From Adenanthera pavonina (lineage: Eukaryota > Streptophyta > Magnoliopsida > Fabales > Fabaceae): a DNA stretch of 64,000 nucleotides. Below the pieces are notes generated by a model. It was not told where the DNA came from. It did no database searches and was given only the letters and a program-made list of their open reading frames with translations. Below, piece after piece: positions 26,405-39,399 of the stretch. The DNA lies in assembly GCA_026686845.1 (NCBI GenBank), contig JAIVEN010000022.1, positions 24,650,001 through 24,714,000 on the forward strand, read 5' to 3'. Position numbers and translations under genes: made by a program. Numbering within the stretch: the first letter of the stretch is position 1; every line of letters starts with the position of its first letter.

Positions 26405-28206
26405 ACAATGCTGTTGCGAACCTGCAATGACGCAGCTCGGTCAGAAGTCCAACAATTATATGAAGACAGATACAACCCAAGCCCAGCGTAGATGTGTATA
26501 TTTATAATAGGGAACCTAGGAATGCAAATTCTTGCCATTTCGGCTTTAGTTTAGTGGACTAGATGTTCATATCCATTTTTAGTTTTGTTTACAATATCAT
26601 TCGATCTCCCTAGGTCCAAGTCCAAGGCACTTGTAGGCTGTATATGGAATTTCTCCGTGTAGTCTGGTATGTAGATGTTTGTTGATGATCAAATTACAAC
26701 GTGTTGTTCCATCTCTCTCCTTACCTGGATATCGACTTGCTCCTCCCTGACCTTTTTTCTTTCCTTTTTTTTTTTCATCCTCAATTTAACCCCCTGCTTG
26801 GTTTGCTTGGGTTTTTCCACTCTGTTGGGTGCAGGTCCTGGATGTGGTACATCTCGTGAGTAATCACATGATACATGTATGATGCGAGGGGAAAGAAAGA
26901 AACAGTATATAAGATGTATACTTTGTTTGGGCTGCCTTCTAAAGACTCAGGTGAAGGGGCAATCTCTCTTATAACGGGAAAGAATCTAAATCCAGCCTTG
27001 TTATGAAGTAGTTGTTTTGCTGCCATGGCCGATTGTCTCACACCTGTATGTAGGTTTCAAAACCTTGAGAGATAAAATAAAATAGTGTTGAACTAAAATA
27101 TTTCAATTTTTAATCCATTCAAATGTGCGACCTATCAGAGCCACGTCATTGATTGTGATTGGTGCACTTTGTATTTATTTGTAGAAGGATGAAAGAAATT
27201 ATTTACATGTCGAATAAAACCTATATATTTGATCAAGCTTTTAGTATAAACGTTAAGATTGAGGTGACAGTACGAAAGGAAATATTGACTCTTCAGCTGA
27301 GAGTTTTCTACTGGATTTCAAGTAAATATGATTTTTTTCCCGAAATCATACCTATTAATAGTTCTATTTGTCTAAAAATTGAAAATATTTTTTTTAAAAT
27401 CAATAGTATAAAAACTTTAAATTTTTCAGAATAGTCGTAGTGATTAAACTGAGAACAAAAATAGATAGTAGAAAAAAATCCGATCTTCAAGCTTTGCATG
27501 ATGCATCAAACACAATTTATATTTCTTTTACTAATTAACCATGATATGTTATTTTTCTTCAGGTTACTAAACCTAAACCTTGGCATTCGTAGTCTTTCTA
27601 CCATTACAAAAGGGTATTATGATAACTAGAACATAGTTAAGATCTTTTTTAACAAAGAAAAGGAAGAGAACAGAAAAGAAAGGACAAAAAAATATGGTTT
27701 CAAAATTCATAGTATTCTGGAACTTGAAGATGCATGACAATTTTATGATTTTACAAATTCTTTGCTACACAGTTGAGAAAAATGAGGAAAACCCCCGTGT
27801 ATAATTTCACTCAATTTGCAGTTCGTAGACAAATCTTTAATACGTGGAGAGATAAGTAGGTCAGAAGGAAATGGGAGAAAACTCATTTTTGTTGCAAGAC
27901 ACATTAAACCTGATACAAAGTATACGTACAGATCTACAACAAGAATATCTATTAACATTTGCAGCGCATTAATGTGCTTCATCCTATACATAAATATATA
28001 TAAATTAAGCCATCTACCACTTTACTGGATTCTGTCACGCACCCCGTTTGAATGCTGTGACAAAGCTGAAATTACACCGACTTACTTGATAACTGCCTTA
28101 TGGAAAGTGAAAAATGGAGGCATTATTGTCGACCAGAGATGCCATCGACAAGTTCTTTGGACATTTTATTTCTCCCAATATCCTTCCTCCTTGGTCCACA
28201 AATTTC
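26405..28206. other. 3' UTRs of two convergent genes and the spacer between them
   Basis: The 3' UTR of the Agenet gene starts at 26405. The minus-strand O-fucosyltransferase gene ends at 28207. The ~1.8 kb between them contains no other protein-like frame and no clear transposon. Polyadenylation sites cannot be fixed by eye. Confidence 0.6.
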
Positions 28207-31200
28207 TCACCTACGAGCTGTTTTCCTACTACCCATTCGTTGTTTAAGAGTCTCTTGAATCTTGCTCCCTCCGTTCATTATGGATTCCGAGTTTGCTGTC
28301 AGGTTTATAGCAACATTTTTGTATCTATCTTTGCTTACTTCGTCTACAAGTGGTTTTTCACACAGGCAAGAGCTTGGATATTCGTGAAATTCTCCTCGGC
28401 CAGGTCTCACCTCATCCGGCTCTCCCATGAATCCTCTCTGAGATGTCTTGATCCTTCTGGCAAAGGTATCCCAATCCATCTTGTCTCTTGCCATAAACAA
28501 CGCACTAAGCTTCTTTGCATTTGGTCTAATGGTTCTTTTGTGACCCATATACCTCCTGTAATATACAGAATGAAATTAGCAGGGAAGTTAAAAGGTACTT
28601 CAGGCCCCTTAACAGCCCCCCTCTAAACCAAAAATAGTAGATGGAAAAGCAGACCATATTGATAAAAAGTCATATAATTTATAGTCTCAGCGATTTGTAT
28701 CTGTAATTTTCTGTCTATAAATGAACGACCAATGCCAACACAGGCTTCCAGTCTCTTGAAATATATAAATAGTGTTTTCTGGGCAAAACATACTTTAGGA
28801 AGATGATCTGAAACCATTGATAAAAAAGAACATGATAATGATAGTCTTTTATGAAGCAAATGAAAATTAAAATTTCGAAATATCATTGAGTGCTGACTCC
28901 AAGGAAAAATAAATTTGACTAAGATTAGCACTTCAACAACTATATCCAGCGTAAACGTTAAAATATTAATACTATAGTTGGTTCTCGGATCATACCATAT
29001 TTGGCTAAAATGCCATTCAAAACAAATGAGATTTGGCTTTACATATCATTTTGCCATTCTTATTGAAGCAATGATGTCCAAAGGTCTGAATCACTCCCCA
29101 GGAGAATGATGGCATCGCTAACTAAGGCCAAAAAATTTATCTTAAAGTCTCATTCAGTTTATTCCCCTCAATTGTCTAAGGAGCTTTTCAATCTATGCTC
29201 AATCTCTGGATGAATTCCAAGAGGCACTAAATACTGGGTTGTGCCACCTAAACAAGCAACTACTTTTCAACATTGTACCAGCCAAGAGAGCTTACATCTT
29301 GGAACACCAGCAAAATAATCAATCGACAACCACCGGGCAGATATCATTTGAAGAGTGTTATGAGCCCCGATAATTATTATTTCCAATCTATATACTAAAA
29401 TTTTTATGACCAAATGAAAATTAATTTGTCGAGAACTTTCTCTAAAAAATTTTTAAAAAAAAGTTAAAAGAAATTTCAGAATTGATTTCTTTGTCATGTT
29501 TGCCATGCACATTACATTTCCTCAGTGAAAAACCTATTGCTATCTTTCTCCTTTTTACCTCATACTTCTACACTAGACTTGAGGCAAATAAGGAAATTGT
29601 AAATAAAAATCCTAAATCTGAGAAAAATTACAGTCATTCCACACATCGTTTTGGACATAAGCAAGCACAGTCAACAATGCAACACAATAGCCATATTTCA
29701 TACGTGAATAATCACAATATGAGTCTAGCTATAATGTTTTGAAACAATACCATTAAAAAGGTAATGTTTTGAAACATTACCTTTATAGAACAATACCATT
29801 ATAGATCATTTTACTGTATAATGTTTTGAAACAGAAAGCCCATGTAATTTCTCACCCAAATAGGAAAGCACACCAAAGGTTGGCATAATGTCCTAAAAAG
29901 GAAACATCCCACAACAGCATGACATCGTAAGTTTACTTCTTACCTTCGACCAGCAAGAATCTTGGCCATGTTACCATTGTTGTTCGTGACAAAAACATCA
30001 CTGTCATCACAAACAATGTAGTCAATGGCAGCAAGACGTGAAGAGAATGGTAGGAAAGGTTTCAGCTCCTCATTAGCAAGCATCTCTTTAGTATACATGT
30101 TGGGGAAAAGTTCTCTGAGAGGGCGCATAGTCTCATCCCCACCATATATTTCTCCTGATGCAACGTAAAGGTATGTGTCATTTGCAAAGCCAAGTGCCCG
30201 CAGCATCAAACCAACTTCATGAGGAGTGAGTGGACATTTTCCTCGCTTACGCTCTCCGTCAGGGCTCAAGTCCTACATTATCAAACAAGGAAATGGCTCA
30301 TCCATCCTATATCAGCACAGAAATAACTAGGCTCCATTAAGGCAAAAACAAGTTGCAACTAAAGCATATTAAAAAATGTAGGTTTGCAACTCCTTCAGGA
30401 AATGCAGTATAGGCAACAAAAACATCATCCTGACAATAAAATAAATAAGAAAAAATACATTAGAAATAACAGGATTGCAGTCTTACAGGTAATGTTGTCC
30501 ACCTTTTTCTGATTTCACCAAGTTCACGTCTCTCTTTTTCTCCCCCACCAAAATAGCAGCCTGAAAATGCTAGCATATCTGGTTCAAACCTGTAATAAAT
30601 TAATTGTAAATGCTGTTATGAGAATCTGAACATTTTAGACAATGGCATTTTCCATGCTTCCCAACCCCCTCCTCCCAAGAGAAGCATAAGTAAACAAATA
30701 TCTCCAATTTGACATTGTTGAAATAGTTATACACCTTATTAAATTCTAGAAAACCATATAGAAGAAGCTACTAAGAGCAGAAGACAAATCAACAATAACA
30801 TGACAAACCAAAAGACTTTCAAGATAAAAATCCACATTGTGAAGTGTACTTGGCAAAGAGAAAGCACTAGGAAAGACAACTTGTGTTCAGATCTATGAAA
30901 TTTAGGTTGCTTGTATGACCAATCTGCACCACTTTAATTTAGATAGAATTTAAGTTTTGAACCTTATTCGTCAGGCTTTTTAAACAAACCTTAGATGAAC
31001 TGCAATAAATCGGTCTGCCATCTTTTGCATTCTCATTACCAGTCTTTGACCAAGTCCTCGTATAGGTTTTGTAAACCTTAGAGCGTGATAATTAACACGG
31101 CAACGGAGTTTTTGTAGCTCATCATCAAGATTACTAGCAAGTCTATAGTCAAACTTTGTCAACTGCACAACCTGCAAAATATTTCCACTGTCAGTTAGCG

Positions 31201-33260
31201 GCTGCAAAAGTTCATCAAGACATCCGAGTTGACAATAATGAAATAGCGCAAATGCTTTCATCATGACAAACATCTACAGAATCAAAAGTGAAATAATTCA
31301 GAAATTTTAAACATAGGTCTATCCCTATATATCAATAACAGCCTTACCCGTCTTCTTAAGAGTATTGGCAAAACTTGATCAAGATAATATTCAGGCTCTG
31401 ATTTTCTAGGAACACGCATTGTATATGGCGGTTTCTCCATTGAGCGCATGATCTTATCAGGAACTCTTTTAACTATAGGAACATCTTTTGCAAGATAAGA
31501 AATGAACCAATCAACATCAAAAATGTTGATGAAGTCACTGTATTCAAACAAAGTTGTCTTTAGTGAAAGAACTGTAAACTTGATTCTTACCAACTCTAAC
31601 CTAATTAATATAACAAAAGGTTGATAAAATCAGCTAAGTACCTGTCATCTTTCCAGTAAGATTGATGATCCAACTCAGGTACAACTAGAGTAGCATTAAG
31701 AATTCGTGCTACAACTACAGCATCTGTTATCTGAACATGATTGTCATTTCCTCAGAAGAAAATCTTTAATGATATGGAATTAAAATTGCAAGTATTCATT
31801 AAAGGTGTAAATGATAATTAAGCTAGTGACCAGCAGTTCATTGGCAGTACTCTTTAGAGGAATGATTGGTGGCATATCATAAAATTTATGTCCTGCTTAC
31901 CCCAGTTCTTTGTTGGTTCAGTCCTCCACTGGTTGCAATGAGCAAGTAGCCATTCGAAGACCACTCATGCACAGCAGCTACATTACTCGGTGACCAAAAT
32001 AATAGAGAGCATGACAAACGGAAAGTTAGTCTTTTTGCTCAGCTCAATCCTAAGGAGTCATTTGTTTAGAGGTAACACAAATGATAAAATATTATAAATT
32101 ACATGATACAACATACATATTTCAACCCAGCTAACATCAGCCCCAATATTTTTCAACACATTTTGCCAAACTAGAAATAAGAGCAATCAAGATGCAGTAA
32201 GAATTTCAAAGTACTTTAAAAACCCCACCCCCTCTCCAAAAAGAAAAATCAGTTTTCTTGTGGCAGCAATTCCAGTGGTTTTGACCAGCTAGCCAAATTT
32301 GCAATGAGTAAGAGAGCAGTTGCAGTTTAGCCCCAGGCAGATAATAACTTTGGCAACGGACATAATGGGATAACAGCACAAACTACAAAATAACATGGAG
32401 ACTTACTATGATCGGTAGAATTTTCTAAAAGCATACCATTTGCACATACATATTATTCTGTCAGCGGTCAGCACAATGAATAAATTGATAAAGAATCATC
32501 ACAACTTACTTTGGGTCATAAATAAATTGAAAAAGTTAAATAAAGAAGTTAGTAGCTGTAAAATTAACGCCACGAGAGAGTATTGGCACCAGATAGCTAA
32601 TTAAGTTTTTTTTTTCTTCCTAAGACCAGATAATGAAGTTTGATACAAAGATCCAGGAAATGCATCTCAATGGCTATGTTCACCACCTCGCAAATATCGA
32701 ATAAGGAACAGAAAGAGGTGATAAATTAACTTACGAGCAAAATGACGTCCTCTTTCGCTGCATCCATAGTAGTATCTAGAATATTGTGATTTCCAAATAT
32801 CAATTGGCGCACGATACTCTCCATCCTACAAAGGTTCACATCAATTATACTCTAAATTAATACGGATGTCGATGAAGATACGCAAACAAAATTACAATGT
32901 TAATCTCTTTTATGTCGCTGATAATCGGCACCCACACCCCGTGTTCGAGACCGCATTGGCAAACTCAAAACAGTAATGCAGGCAACTAGTTTCGAATTTC
33001 AAACACCAGTCACCCAACGTTACGAATTCAATTACGTAACGTAGACGCATGCGCGAGAATTCACGTACACGCGGACAAAGAATGATTACCTGTCTGTAAT
33101 AGAAAGTGCGCTGCACCAATCGTTGAGAGTACCATTCAAGATCAGAGGCCATATGACCCGTTAAAAGCGAAATCAAACCCAACGCGAATAGCATGAAGCC
33201 GCACACCACCGGCCAGGAGATCGGCTTCCTCTGCTGCAATGACGTCGGCGCCGTCATCAT
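28207..33260 (-). CDS. O-fucosyltransferase family protein (526 aa)
   Basis: Nine exons on the minus strand: 33260-33090, 32825-32735, 31977-31901, 31730-31642, 31537-31348, 31171-30990, 30589-30487, 30272-29944 and 28555-28207. All are GT/AG and in phase; total 1581 nt with TGA. Residues 15-35 form a membrane anchor (type II, Golgi expected). The O-FucT-like domain (Pfam PF10250) follows: GGLNQQRTG at 105-113, HLRFEPDMLAFSGC at 265-278, CPLTPHEVG near 314-322, and IDYIV...NNNGNMAKILAG near 385-409. The plant family acts in the Golgi as glycosyltransferases; some related members are pectin rhamnosyltransferases (RRT, GT106), so the sugar donor here is not certain. The ATG at 33260 is followed at once by a second Met, and either could start. 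Length is normal for the family and no break was seen. Confidence 0.93.
29757..29784. repeat. Perfect short palindrome in the last OFT intron
   Basis: Two 13-bp arms, AAAGGTAATGTTT and its exact complement, are separated by 2 bp. The word AATGTTTTGAAAC occurs three times nearby (about 29732, 29763 and 29820). It may be the relic of a small mobile element. Confidence 0.6.
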
Positions 33261-33552
33261 CGATCTCCAACACACATGCTTTTTAATACTTGGGTGCTGT
33301 AACAAAGCCAGGTTCGTTGATAACAAGCTAAAGCTCCAGGCCTTGGCCACGCCCATTTGGGTCAAAACGACAACCCCCAAATCACCATCGTACCTCTCAC
33401 CTCCAAAAGCCCATTGCTTCGGAGCTGCGTGAAAACTGAGATACTGCAGGTAGTGAAGAAGACGCTCAGAAGAGAGAGGAATTCTGTGAATGCAAGTAAT
33501 GTGAATGTGAAAGGTTGGGAACAAAGGCTGCAAGGACCCAGATTTTGTGGGG

Positions 33553-33570
33553 AACCCTAAATTAGGGTTT
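33553..33570. promoter_or_regulatory. Paired inverted telo-boxes upstream of the OFT gene
   Basis: AACCCTAA (33553-33560) and TTAGGGTTT (33562-33570) face each other around one central base, about 295 bp upstream of the OFT start codon. AAACCCTAA is the plant telo-box, common near transcription starts of housekeeping genes. The motif is seen; function is inferred. Confidence 0.6.
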
Positions 33571-33579
33571 ATGTGAATA

Positions 33580-35788
33580 ATATATTAATTACTGTACAGT
33601 GTTAAGTCTTCGGAGTTAGCGACCACGGATACGGAAGCCTTCCAGAGAGAGAAAACTGCGCAACAAAGAAATATTGAGAATGCTTTATATATGCTGTTTT
33701 TTTTAAATGGCTTCGACTTGCCGTATAATCAAATACTGGATCTGGGTGGGAAAGAGAATCAAGGAATTAAGGAAATAATATATTATTATAGAGCAATCTG
33801 ACGTTTGTCAAATAAATTTCGCGATCTTGACGTTGAACAATCAGCGATTGAAAAAAAACAATTAAGGGAAAAAAATAAAGTAAGAAAGAAAACAGAAAAC
33901 ATTTGAGATGGGAAAGGGAGATCCTTCCTCCCCGGTTGAAAGAAGCTCACAGTAACCAACGAAGCTGACTCCGTTGAAGAATATTATAAATTGTGAAGGT
34001 TAAAAATGGAACAGAGATTATGTCCGAAAAGATAAAATTGAGTGGAGAAAATGAGCTCTCGTTTGAAATATTTTAAGAAGTGAAAAATGAATCAAGCTAT
34101 TCATTCGACAAATGTATATTTATTATTATTTTTTGAATATCAATTGATTTCTAACCGTCACATTAAGTTATGATTAATTTAGATCAAATTGAATAGATCA
34201 TATTTTCTTTTTCGACAAACAATTAGATCACATGAGTGTAAAAACTCTTTTAATAATAATTTTCTCTATATATAATATTCAAACTCAAATTTATTTAAAA
34301 AAAAACCACCAAAACATTCAAAGTAGATGTGGTCAATATATTTTATTATATTGATTGTATTCATTTCCCTCCTATTCAATGTCTTCATTAATAATTTTTT
34401 AATTTGAGTAACCATATTTATAAATTTAAAAATATTACATAAATTATTATGTTTTAATAATTATTAATTACTACTTAATATAAAATCATAAAAATGAAAT
34501 GAATTATTAATTACTAAGATATTTTAACTAATTAAATTAAACATAAATTATTAAATAAAATATCATCACTCCCCTAATTTTGTATAGGCTGCTCTTGTTA
34601 TCATGAATGAATATTGAGAGTGAAATCCACTTATAAAGAAAAAAAAATCTTCTTTAATTCTGTATAGATTTTTATTTCCGTTTTTAATACTACTATCTAT
34701 TTGTTCTCTTGCATGCATCCAGCCATACATGTCATCACTCATATATAAAAATAATAGAAACATTTATTTGGCACTTTTCGTAACCATTAACCAATTACCA
34801 ATAATTTGGCTAAAAAAAATCAATTATCAATAAGATTATCTTATATGCGGTAAAAAAAAAGATGATCCTATATGTTATCATACCAGTTTGTGATATTTCT
34901 AGCCCAAAAAAAATACAAGTTTGTGATATATTTATAAAATAGTTATCTTATATATTCAAGTGTAATAATATATTAAAGATATTTAGAAGATAAATAAGAA
35001 ATGACCGTACAAAAAGAAAGGAAAAATATCAGACAATTAGTAATTTAGTATGTGGTCTGGCGCGTTTATAAGGAAAAATTGGTCCAACTATTTATATAGA
35101 ATTTGAATATACTTGCCATTTATAATATTTATTGAATTATAAATTGAAAAAATGGTGCAACAATTCATAAAAAAAATTTTTTTTGCCAACACAGAATGGT
35201 CTAGTTGATAAGAAAGTGACTTATACCTACAAAAGTATGTGTTTAAATCTTATTATCAATGTCAAAACCTAGTTGGTAGATAATAATTTGTAACTATTTC
35301 TGTAAATGTTTTTTTTAATTTGTAATACTTTTTATTGATCTTTGTGAGTTTTTGAGGTCCAACACACCTATTTTTGTCAATAAAAAAAGTTCTTTTTTGG
35401 ATGAAACAAAAGGAAAATGATCTGTTAAAAAATTGAAAATACTTGTACATGACAATATTACATGTAAAAGTTTTAGTTGGAGTGAATGAAAACAGGTGCA
35501 ACAGTTGAAGTTGTCATTTTTCTTGTTACGCATTAGCACGGGCAGTTAATATGTGTTAAATGATGAAAGTGACCAATATATATTATGGGTATAATTATTA
35601 TTATTTTTTTAATTTTGGGTGGGTCAAGGAAAACAAGCATGGCTTTATAGTTTGAAATTTGAAGTCTCTCTCTCTTTTGCCTTAATTTGGAATTTGAAGT
35701 CACAATATAAGATAGACAAATAATAGAATTGGTGATCTTAATTATATAAAGGAACCATATTTCATATGGTAGTATTTATTTATAACGC
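33580..35788. other. AT-rich intergenic DNA with a SINE-like scrap
   Basis: No gene. At about 35186-35260 a TGGTCTAGTTGATAAG word is followed some 35 bp later by TGTTTAAATC, the spacing of tRNA-like boxes A and B, so a decayed SINE is possible. The rest shows no structure. Confidence 0.4.
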
Positions 35789-35791
35789 TAA

Positions 35792-36736
35792 GGCAATGTT
35801 TGATAGGAGAAAATGGGAATAAGGGAATGAGAATGGGTGAGGGAATGACCAAATCTTGGTTTTTGGTAAATGGGAGACTTGTTGCCAAGGAATGCATGAT
35901 TCCCATGTACATGATTCCCACGTACATGGGAATTATAAATTTTTGACGAGAATGACCTTGTTCTTTTGCCTAATCCATCCACACAATTATGCCTCCATCT
36001 TTAAAACCGTGCCTTCCTTAATCAAAGTGGTGATGCTGTCCTCAATGGTGGGGACAATGTCCTTGATGGTAGTGATGGGGGCGATGTCCTCAATAGCTGC
36101 AACATCTACATCGATGTCTCTTCTTCTACCAGTCATCCTCCACACACCGTCAACCCACCTTATTTTAGCTATTGCCTTCGATTTTGACCATGGGGAGGAG
36201 AGATGTCATCGATTTTAGCTATCGCCGATACTGCATCTCTAATCGCGCAATTATCACCAGCACTCCATTAAGATCATCCTCCATTCATGCCGTTTCTCCG
36301 TTCACAAATCCTCTTCTTCAACATCGTGAAGAAGTGGTGTCCGGATTTCTCATCCTTACCTTCGGTTCCTTCTTCAGTGTTCTTAGATCGTGTTTTCTTC
36401 TACAGAATCGTTTTCCTCATTTTGATTTTGAAGTTTGTGATGGTGAAATTTGTAAGAAATCTGTTGATAATTTATTGAAATCTGTAATTTTGATTTTGAA
36501 ATCTAGTTGTATTTGATTGTGGAAATCACTGACGGAAAGAAATTATGAGGAAGAAGAAAGCCTAAGGAGGGGACTTTTTTTTTTTTTAATATGGGGGCAT
36601 TATAGTTTTTTAATAAATATTGACATCTTTTATTTGTATAAATTTTCTTTCATACCAAATGTACATTTAAAACTTATTCTTATTCTTATTTTCATTCTTC
36701 TTACTTTAAAAATCATTTTACTTACCAAACGAGACC
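35792..36736. mobile_element. Non-autonomous Harbinger-like element, 945 bp
   Basis: The left end is GGCAATGTTTGATAGG. The right end reads GGTCTCGTTTGGTAAG on the opposite strand. Both are flanked by TAA (35789-35791 and 36737-36739). The interior is richer in GC than its surroundings and has open frames of 120 and 114 codons (35856-36218, 36172-36516) that resemble no transposase. A 12-bp-arm hairpin, ATTCCCATGTAC with GTACATGGGAAT, lies at 35899-35933. The interior may be captured sequence. Confidence 0.7.
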
Positions 36737-36739
36737 TAA

Positions 36740-37169
36740 TATTAATGGTATTGTGAATGTGTGAAAAGGAAAGGAGGAGTATTTCTAATATAAAATTTTA
36801 TTTCTAATCTAAAAATTATGCCAATGCAATGTTTATTATGTTATTGATAGTATCTTGTTATTTTGTTTCTTTTAAATGCAGTAAGACAAATATTTTGTTT
36901 AATCTGTAACACTATTTTGTTTATTTTTATTTTTCTTAAGTAAAGATTTCAAATTTGGGACCTATATATATATATATATATATATATGAATCCAATATAG
37001 ACATTAGAACGTGGAAGAGCTTTATCCACTTAAATGAATACACCCGATCGACCCCGCTCAAATTAATGAAGATTTAATGCAATTTTCAAATATAAAAAAT
37101 TTCAATTTAAAAAATGATATTAAATGTAAACTCACTTATTGTGTGTATTGGCTAGTCAATTACCATTGA
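36740..37169. other. Spacer between two transposons
   Basis: AT-rich, with a (TA)n microsatellite at about 36963-36987. No gene seen. Confidence 0.6.
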
Positions 37170-37178
37170 AATTTCAAA

Positions 37179-38647
37179 GGGAAAATTAAGCTTTTAGTCC
37201 CTAAACTTTACACTAGTTTTGATATTAGTCCTTGAACTATTTTTTCTTTTTATGAGATCCCTAATGTATTCGTCATCTAGAACGTTAGTTCCCCAACTTT
37301 AAACCATTATGAAATAAGTCCTTGAGGATGCCACATGGCCAGACGAAGGGTAACGGTCGTAACATGGCTGACAGCAATGATAAGATGAATGCCACATGGA
37401 TTAATGGCTGATTATTATGCGAAAATCCTGGGCTTCAAAACATAACTAGACAGAAAAAAAAGGGCAAAAATAAAAAAGCAAGTGGAAGTCGAGCCTCATG
37501 GTGCGTACAAGGTATCATTGTACGTCTGAGAAGCCCTAGAGTAGAAATCGCGAGAAATAGAAGTCGCGGACGGTGAATGAAGACAAAAGCAACCAAAAGT
37601 GAATGATGAAGCAAATAATTGCGAGAAAGTCGAAGTCGAATTTGGTGTAGAGGACGAAGTCACCGAAGGCATGGGAGAGGATGAAGTCGAAGCCGAATTT
37701 GGAAGAGGTCGAAGCAAAAATAGTCTCCGACAAGTTGTTATTCAGTGCTTCTAGATATTAAAACTTTGATAAGAATTTTTTTCAATCTCATGGTAGAGAA
37801 GATTCCTCAGCAACAAAAATCACGGTGGAATCATTCATCCTTAATAGTACAAAGAGTCACACTAGAATATAATCACAAACCACACTTATTTTTTTGTTTA
37901 GCAATTGAACAAATCAGATCTGAAGAAAATAAAAGAAAGATGTGAAGAAAATAAAAGTCATGTCCATGGAGAAATTAGGGTACCGATGGAGGAGAAAACA
38001 GAATCGCTTTGGTGAACGCGAGTTTGGGGATTTTGATGGTGGAGAAACTGACGACATTCAGCAGTACAGATATGTAAAACCCTGACAAATGAAATAGAAA
38101 CGCACTTATTGTTGAGTAGATTAGTGGGTCTTCAATGGCAATTATATTTGGGTGCATCTTTCTCTGATCTCTGTTTGTTTTTTATTTTACAGTTCCTCTC
38201 ACTTATTTGCTTTTTACTCGATGCTTTCTCCTTTCCGTCGCAAACTCTCAACAACACTTTGACAGTCACTACCGCTGCTCTGCTTTTCACTCTCCCATTC
38301 ACAGAACATCAAATGTCGGGAATCCTAATTTATGTGGGCTTTGAGGAAATAGATGAGGTGGCTCAAAATATGATCATTCATTATTCAATTATAGTATCTA
38401 ACCATCCAAAATATGGTTTTTCCACATGATTATACACGTGGCATCTACATCATCCATCACTAATCCAAGTGTCAGCTCTCCATCTGGCCACATGGCATCC
38501 TCAAGGGCCTATTTCATAACGGTTTAAAGTTGGGGGACTAACGTTCTAAACGGCCAATACATTAATGATCTCATAAAAAATAAAAATAGTTCAAGGACTA
38601 ATATCAAAATTGATATAAAGTTTGGGGACTAAAAACTTCATTTTCCC
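37179..38647. mobile_element. Mutator-like element (MULE) with 166-bp terminal inverted repeats
   Basis: Long inverted repeats at 37179-37344 and 38482-38647 start GGGAAAAT on each strand, continue TTTTAGTCCC and TATTAGTCCTTGAACTATTT, and run to ...GCCACATGGCCAGA; most positions agree. The flanks are AATTTCAAA (37170-37178) and AATTTGAAA (38648-38656), a 9-bp target duplication with one mismatch, as expected for MULEs. The ~1.1 kb interior encodes no recognisable MURA transposase. It is GC-richer, with short frames such as 37496-37717 (minus), and could be captured host sequence (Pack-MULE), which I cannot prove by eye. Confidence 0.9.
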
Positions 38648-38707
38648 AATTTGAAACTAGTCTTGAGTGGTTTTGAACTGTAAATTTCAGCTTACAATAA
38701 ATATCAA

Positions 38708-38975
38708 TTACTCCCTCCATTTCTTTTCTTTTTACAGTGTGGTTTAAGGTTTTCATGTTAAAAAATGTAATTAATATATTATAATTTATTTTTAAATTTA
38801 CTAATATACCCTTCAATAAATAAATAGGTAAAAAAATAATTAATGTTATCATAAACTTTTAAAAGAACAAATAAGAATATAATTGGAAAAATAGTAATTA
38901 ATATGTTTTTAGAATTTGAAAATGACATATAAATAAAAATAATTTTTTTAAAAATGACAGTTAATATAATATTAA
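38708..38975. mobile_element. MITE family M2, copy 1
   Basis: Begins TACTCCCTCCATTTC and contains AATATATTATAATTTATTT, then TAATTAATGTTATCAT, then AATAGTAATTAATAT. The same words in the same order recur at 40930-41210. CTCCCTCC starts are typical of Stowaway-type MITEs. Exact ends are approximate. Confidence 0.55.
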
Positions 38976-39399
38976 ATTTAGTGCTGTTCTTAAAATTATT
39001 ATTATAATTATATTTATCACTGATTTTGATTGAAATGATTTAAATTTTATATATAGTAAAACAAATAGAACATTACTGGTATAGCAATTAGTACGTCATA
39101 ATTAAAATTCATAATATTACAAAAAATCATAATATATCTAAATTCTTAGAACTATAAGTCATTGAAAAAACTACAAGCAGAAATAATTGAGGGAAGCCAT
39201 TAACTTGTAAAAGACACCACACGTGAAAACAAAAGAAGCAAAAAGAGAGATTACCTAAAGCGGATTCTTGCTCTTCCGACGCACTTAAACCCTCATCCTC
39301 ACGTCTCGAGCTTTTCACCTCACTTTTATTAATACTATGCTTGAAGGGGAACTAGCTTTTAGTTTAAGATTATTTGTTTCTCTTAAGGTTTCGAATTTA

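Noticed and set aside
35856..36516. Overlapping frames of 120 and 114 codons as a gene
   Set aside because: They lie inside a transposon with defined ends, overlap each other, and show no recognisable domain.
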